From assembly GCF_022539315.1 (NCBI RefSeq), contig NC_066333.1:124001-188000 (forward strand): DNA of 64,000 nt. Reading direction: 5' to 3'. Below are positions 62,201-64,000 of the stretch, one piece after another (within the stretch, counting starts at the first letter, position 1; every line of letters starts with the position of its first letter). Source of the DNA: Serinus canaria (Eukaryota > Chordata > Aves > Passeriformes > Fringillidae). The translations under genes and the position numbers were made by a program. The notes under the pieces were generated by a model that saw nothing but the letters and a program-made list of their open reading frames with translations, was not told the DNA's origin and made no database searches.

Positions 62201-63546
62201 CTACCTTTTCTTTGCTACTTTCCTGACATGTCCCACACATTCCAGCATCTGGTTATTTGTGACATTTAGGTCCATTCTACTGTTATGACAGTTTCGTATC
62301 CCTTGTTCATAGTATTACCCAAAAGTAGCAAAAAACCAAACAAACAAACGAACAAAAAAAAAAAAAAACACAAAAAAACCACAAAAAAAACCCCCCACAA
62401 AACATTCAGGGAGGTTACTCCCTGCTCTAGTTCTGAAGACCCCATTAATAGCTTGTTTTTCAGACCAGCTATGAACTAATAAGCAGCAGCAATGACATCC
62501 CTCAGCCTCATTCCAGCATACCCACCTGCAGAACACACATACAACTATAGCCAAATCCAAGCAACACACACATTCCCTGACATGAAATGTCTTTCCTCAC
62601 GAGCATATACGCTGGAAAAAACGCTGCTGCCATCTTTATGATGTGTTCCCCATGAAGTCCTAATAACGTTCCTGGCCCTCATACAACTCTGGTTTTTCTA
62701 CAGGGGTCAATCCCCTTCTAATTCTGAGCCTGCCATTTTTAACAGTCAACACGTATACTGCAGTAGAACATAAAAATCCCCACAAGCACAGAGAAGAGTG
62801 AAGAGAGGAAAGTTTGGGGTAAAAATCAGCAAATTTGGAAAAATATGCAAAGTGAATCACACCCATCCAAATTTTGATATACTGTCATTTGTTATTTGCT
62901 TATGATTTTGCAGTGTTTTACAGTTTGTAAAACATGCTGCAATACCTCATTTTAAAAGACCAAAATGCATTTTCAATTTAAAAGACCAAAAAACATAGTT
63001 AAATACCTCCTGTCTCAAATTTATAAAGTAATTTTTAAAAAATATACATAGGTAATCATTTCTTACCTGTCACAGCTCCAAAGGCCAAAGATCCGCTCAT
63101 CTGCAGAGCCTGCTGTGCAGCTGGAGGAATCTGCAAACCAGTACCTGGAACAGAACACAGAGAGACCTTGGAGCAAGCCCTTTCATTCAGCTAGCAGTAA
63201 CAGAAGCATCAGAAATATCCCTGTTGTCAAAAGAAAAAAATACCACACATTTAAATGTTTCTTTCATTTATCCAAACAGTTCTGTGGAGTGTTTTAATTC
63301 AAATTCTGCAAACTTCTTCACTCACTTGTTATCCAACATTGCACACACCTTCTGCAAGTCTTGCCATCAATTGAAGGCGACCAGTTGTTCCCAAATCAAT
63401 TCCAGTCCGTTCCAACTCATCACTGTCCAAAAATGAGCTAGCACTGGAAGCATCAGTACGCTCAGTAACATGTCCAACTTTCATTGGCCTTCCAGCCAGC
63501 TCAAATCCATTGAGTTGTTCCAGGGCCTTTTTGGCACACTCAGAGT
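53191..63546 (-). CDS. RBM39: RBM39 (CAPER-alpha), last seven coding exons, partial
   Basis: RBM39 is a nuclear RS-domain splicing factor and transcription coactivator with two canonical RRMs and a C-terminal UHM that binds ULM peptides of SF3B1 and U2AF65. Exons (high to low): 63349-63546, 63067-63144, 57463-57495, 56355-56430, 56098-56203, 53381-53459 and 53191-53291. All are GT-AG and in frame, giving 222 residues to TGA. They cover the end of RRM2 (DSECAKKALEQLNG, GRPMKVGHVTER), the linker (ASSFLDSDELERTGIDLG; AAQQALQMSGSLAFG; LQTRLSQQNE; QPLATQCFQLSNMFNPQ) and the UHM (GGVIHIYVDKNSAQG, then IAAAIAAVNALHGRWFAG). The UHM R-x-F motif is RWF. The C-terminus TATQLLVPVRR matches the family. 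The N-terminal RS region and RRM1 lie beyond the right edge. Confidence 0.96.
53381..53459 (-). CDS. RBM39: RBM39 UHM exon 2 (RWF motif)
   Basis: This 79-bp exon encodes GNVYVKCPSIAAAIAAVNAL, then HGRWFAG. The R-x-F loop (RWF) is the hallmark of UHM domains. Confidence 0.96.
53460..56097 (-). other. RBM39: RBM39 intron between UHM exons
   Basis: This is 2.6 kb with no exon seen. A G/T-rich segment lies at about 54925-55010 on the plus strand, with several G-runs. Confidence 0.65.
56098..56203 (-). CDS. RBM39: RBM39 UHM exon 1
   Basis: This 106-bp exon encodes EEEAGWDTEIKDDVIEECNK, then HGGVIHIYVDKNSAQ: the first strand and helix of the UHM, with the acidic helix that binds ULM ligands. Confidence 0.96.
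56355..56430 (-). CDS. RBM39: RBM39 linker exon (QPLATQCFQLSNMFNPQ)
   Basis: This 76-bp exon follows a T-rich tract and acaacag. It encodes LAAAASVQPLATQCFQLSNM, then FNPQ. The join to the previous exon gives EVLAAAA, where human has EASALAAAA. Confidence 0.92.
57463..57495 (-). CDS. RBM39: RBM39 33-bp linker exon
   Basis: This short phase 1/1 exon encodes DLQTRLSQQNE. It follows a 5.6-kb intron. The acceptor is ttttctttag and the donor gaag|gtaaac. It matches a stretch that human isoforms join in alternative ways. Confidence 0.9.
61280..61490 (-). mobile_element. CR1-like LINE endonuclease fragment
   Basis: The minus-strand frame reads NYVIVGDFNFPDTDWRRIAS, then a region with FLDVISDKFLHQ. 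GDFNFPDTDW is the catalytic-core signature of CR1-clade apurinic endonucleases. It is a short, isolated piece whose extent beyond the frame is unclear. Confidence 0.8.
62335..62402. repeat. AAAC / A-rich simple repeat
   Basis: AAAC units followed by A-runs broken by single C bases and a short C-run, within the RBM39 intron. Confidence 0.9.
63067..63144 (-). CDS. RBM39: RBM39 linker exon (GLQIPPAAQQALQM)
   Basis: This 78-bp, phase 1/1 exon encodes TGLQIPPAAQQALQMSG, then SLAFGAVT. The donor is acag|gtaaga. Confidence 0.95.
63349..63546 (-). CDS. RBM39: RBM39 exon: end of RRM2
   Basis: This 198-bp exon encodes the last beta strand and helix of RRM2 and the start of the linker (TERTDASSASSFLDSDELER). 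The donor is gaag|gtgtgt. Confidence 0.95.
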
Positions 63547-64000
63547 CTGAGAACTGTGGTTTGGAAAAACACTAATTCAGTAATACTTGCCAACAGGGGC
63601 AACACTTCTACTATATATAATATCCACAACTAGGCAAACAGAAGAAACTCTAAGGTAATAGCAACAAGCTAATATACACATGGTCAGAATTTTTCATTTA
63701 AACCAAACACACGCATATTTTGGTATTTACTCTCATAGTTAGGTACTATATATTTAAATATATTGTTGAAGTTATAGCAAGTAGATACTGCAATCAACAG
63801 AAGTCATGGCTGTGGCTCTCTTTCAAGAGTGACAATCAATTCCTTTGCAACCTTACAACTGCCATGGTATTTACAGGTTATTCATAACAGATATTCTGCT
63901 TTATGCTGCAAAACATCAAAATAAACACACAAGCATTTTATCAGTGTTAAAACCATCAAGTATGAACTATATAATAAGTTTGGTTTCATTTTGTCCACAT
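63547..64000 (-). other. RBM39: RBM39 intron (continues off right edge)
   Basis: This lies upstream of the RRM2-end exon. The preceding exon, expected to encode the RRM2 core, is not within the window. Confidence 0.6.

Larger units (their letters stand above)
57496..63066 (-). other. RBM39: RBM39 5.6-kb linker intron
   Basis: No further coding exon was recognised. It contains a CR1-like endonuclease fragment (61280-61490) and an AAAC/A-rich block (62335-62402). Confidence 0.6.

Noticed and set aside
1..64000. CRISPR arrays, operons, tRNA or rRNA genes
   Set aside because: The DNA is vertebrate. No regularly spaced repeats, tRNA cloverleaf with A/B boxes, or rRNA segments were seen by eye; a tRNA scan was not possible.

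Overview
The window looks like bird nuclear DNA. It has multi-exon genes with GT-AG introns, CR1-type LINE fragments carrying the familiar avian 3' end, and ERVL-like solo LTRs. The gene order CPNE1 - RBM12 - NFS1 - ROMO1 - RBM39, including each orientation, matches the block I recall from human chromosome 20q11. Protein identities come from recognising family motifs and recalled human orthologues; no database search was run.

Layout, left to right. 1-1.1 kb: the first two coding exons of CPNE1 (copine-1) on the minus strand; the rest of that gene lies off the left edge. About 1.1-28.2 kb: long leader introns of the RBM12/CPNE1 transcription unit. The intronless RBM12 reading frame (18201-20840, minus) sits inside this region, followed by its probable 3' UTR. 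27.5-28.4 kb: a CpG island with two minus-strand splice donors, the likely shared RBM12/CPNE1 promoter. 28.5-35.4 kb: intergenic DNA with a CR1 element broken by two solo LTRs. 35.5-48.3 kb: NFS1 (minus), 13 coding exons that join in frame to a 451-residue mitochondrial cysteine desulfurase. 48.2-48.4 kb: a head-to-head NFS1/ROMO1 promoter. 48.9-50.8 kb: ROMO1 (plus), 79 residues from two coding exons. 52.3 kb to the right edge: the last seven coding exons of RBM39 (minus), covering the end of RRM2, the linker and the C-terminal UHM domain. ROMO1 and RBM39 converge.

The genes are housekeeping in type. NFS1 and ROMO1 are nuclear-encoded mitochondrial proteins (Fe-S cluster sulfur supply; inner-membrane translocase and redox), and they share one CpG-island promoter. 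RBM12 and RBM39 are nuclear RNA-binding proteins. CPNE1 is a calcium-dependent phospholipid-binding protein.

I found no convincing new biological system. The observations most worth a second look are: an apparent one-base deletion in the first coding exon of CPNE1; a G-run hexamer repeat that encodes part of the NFS1 presequence next to its first splice donor; two perfect inverted repeats (18- and 20-bp arms) in introns; a 34-bp tandem duplication with internal palindromes; and a CR1 element carrying two nested solo LTRs.
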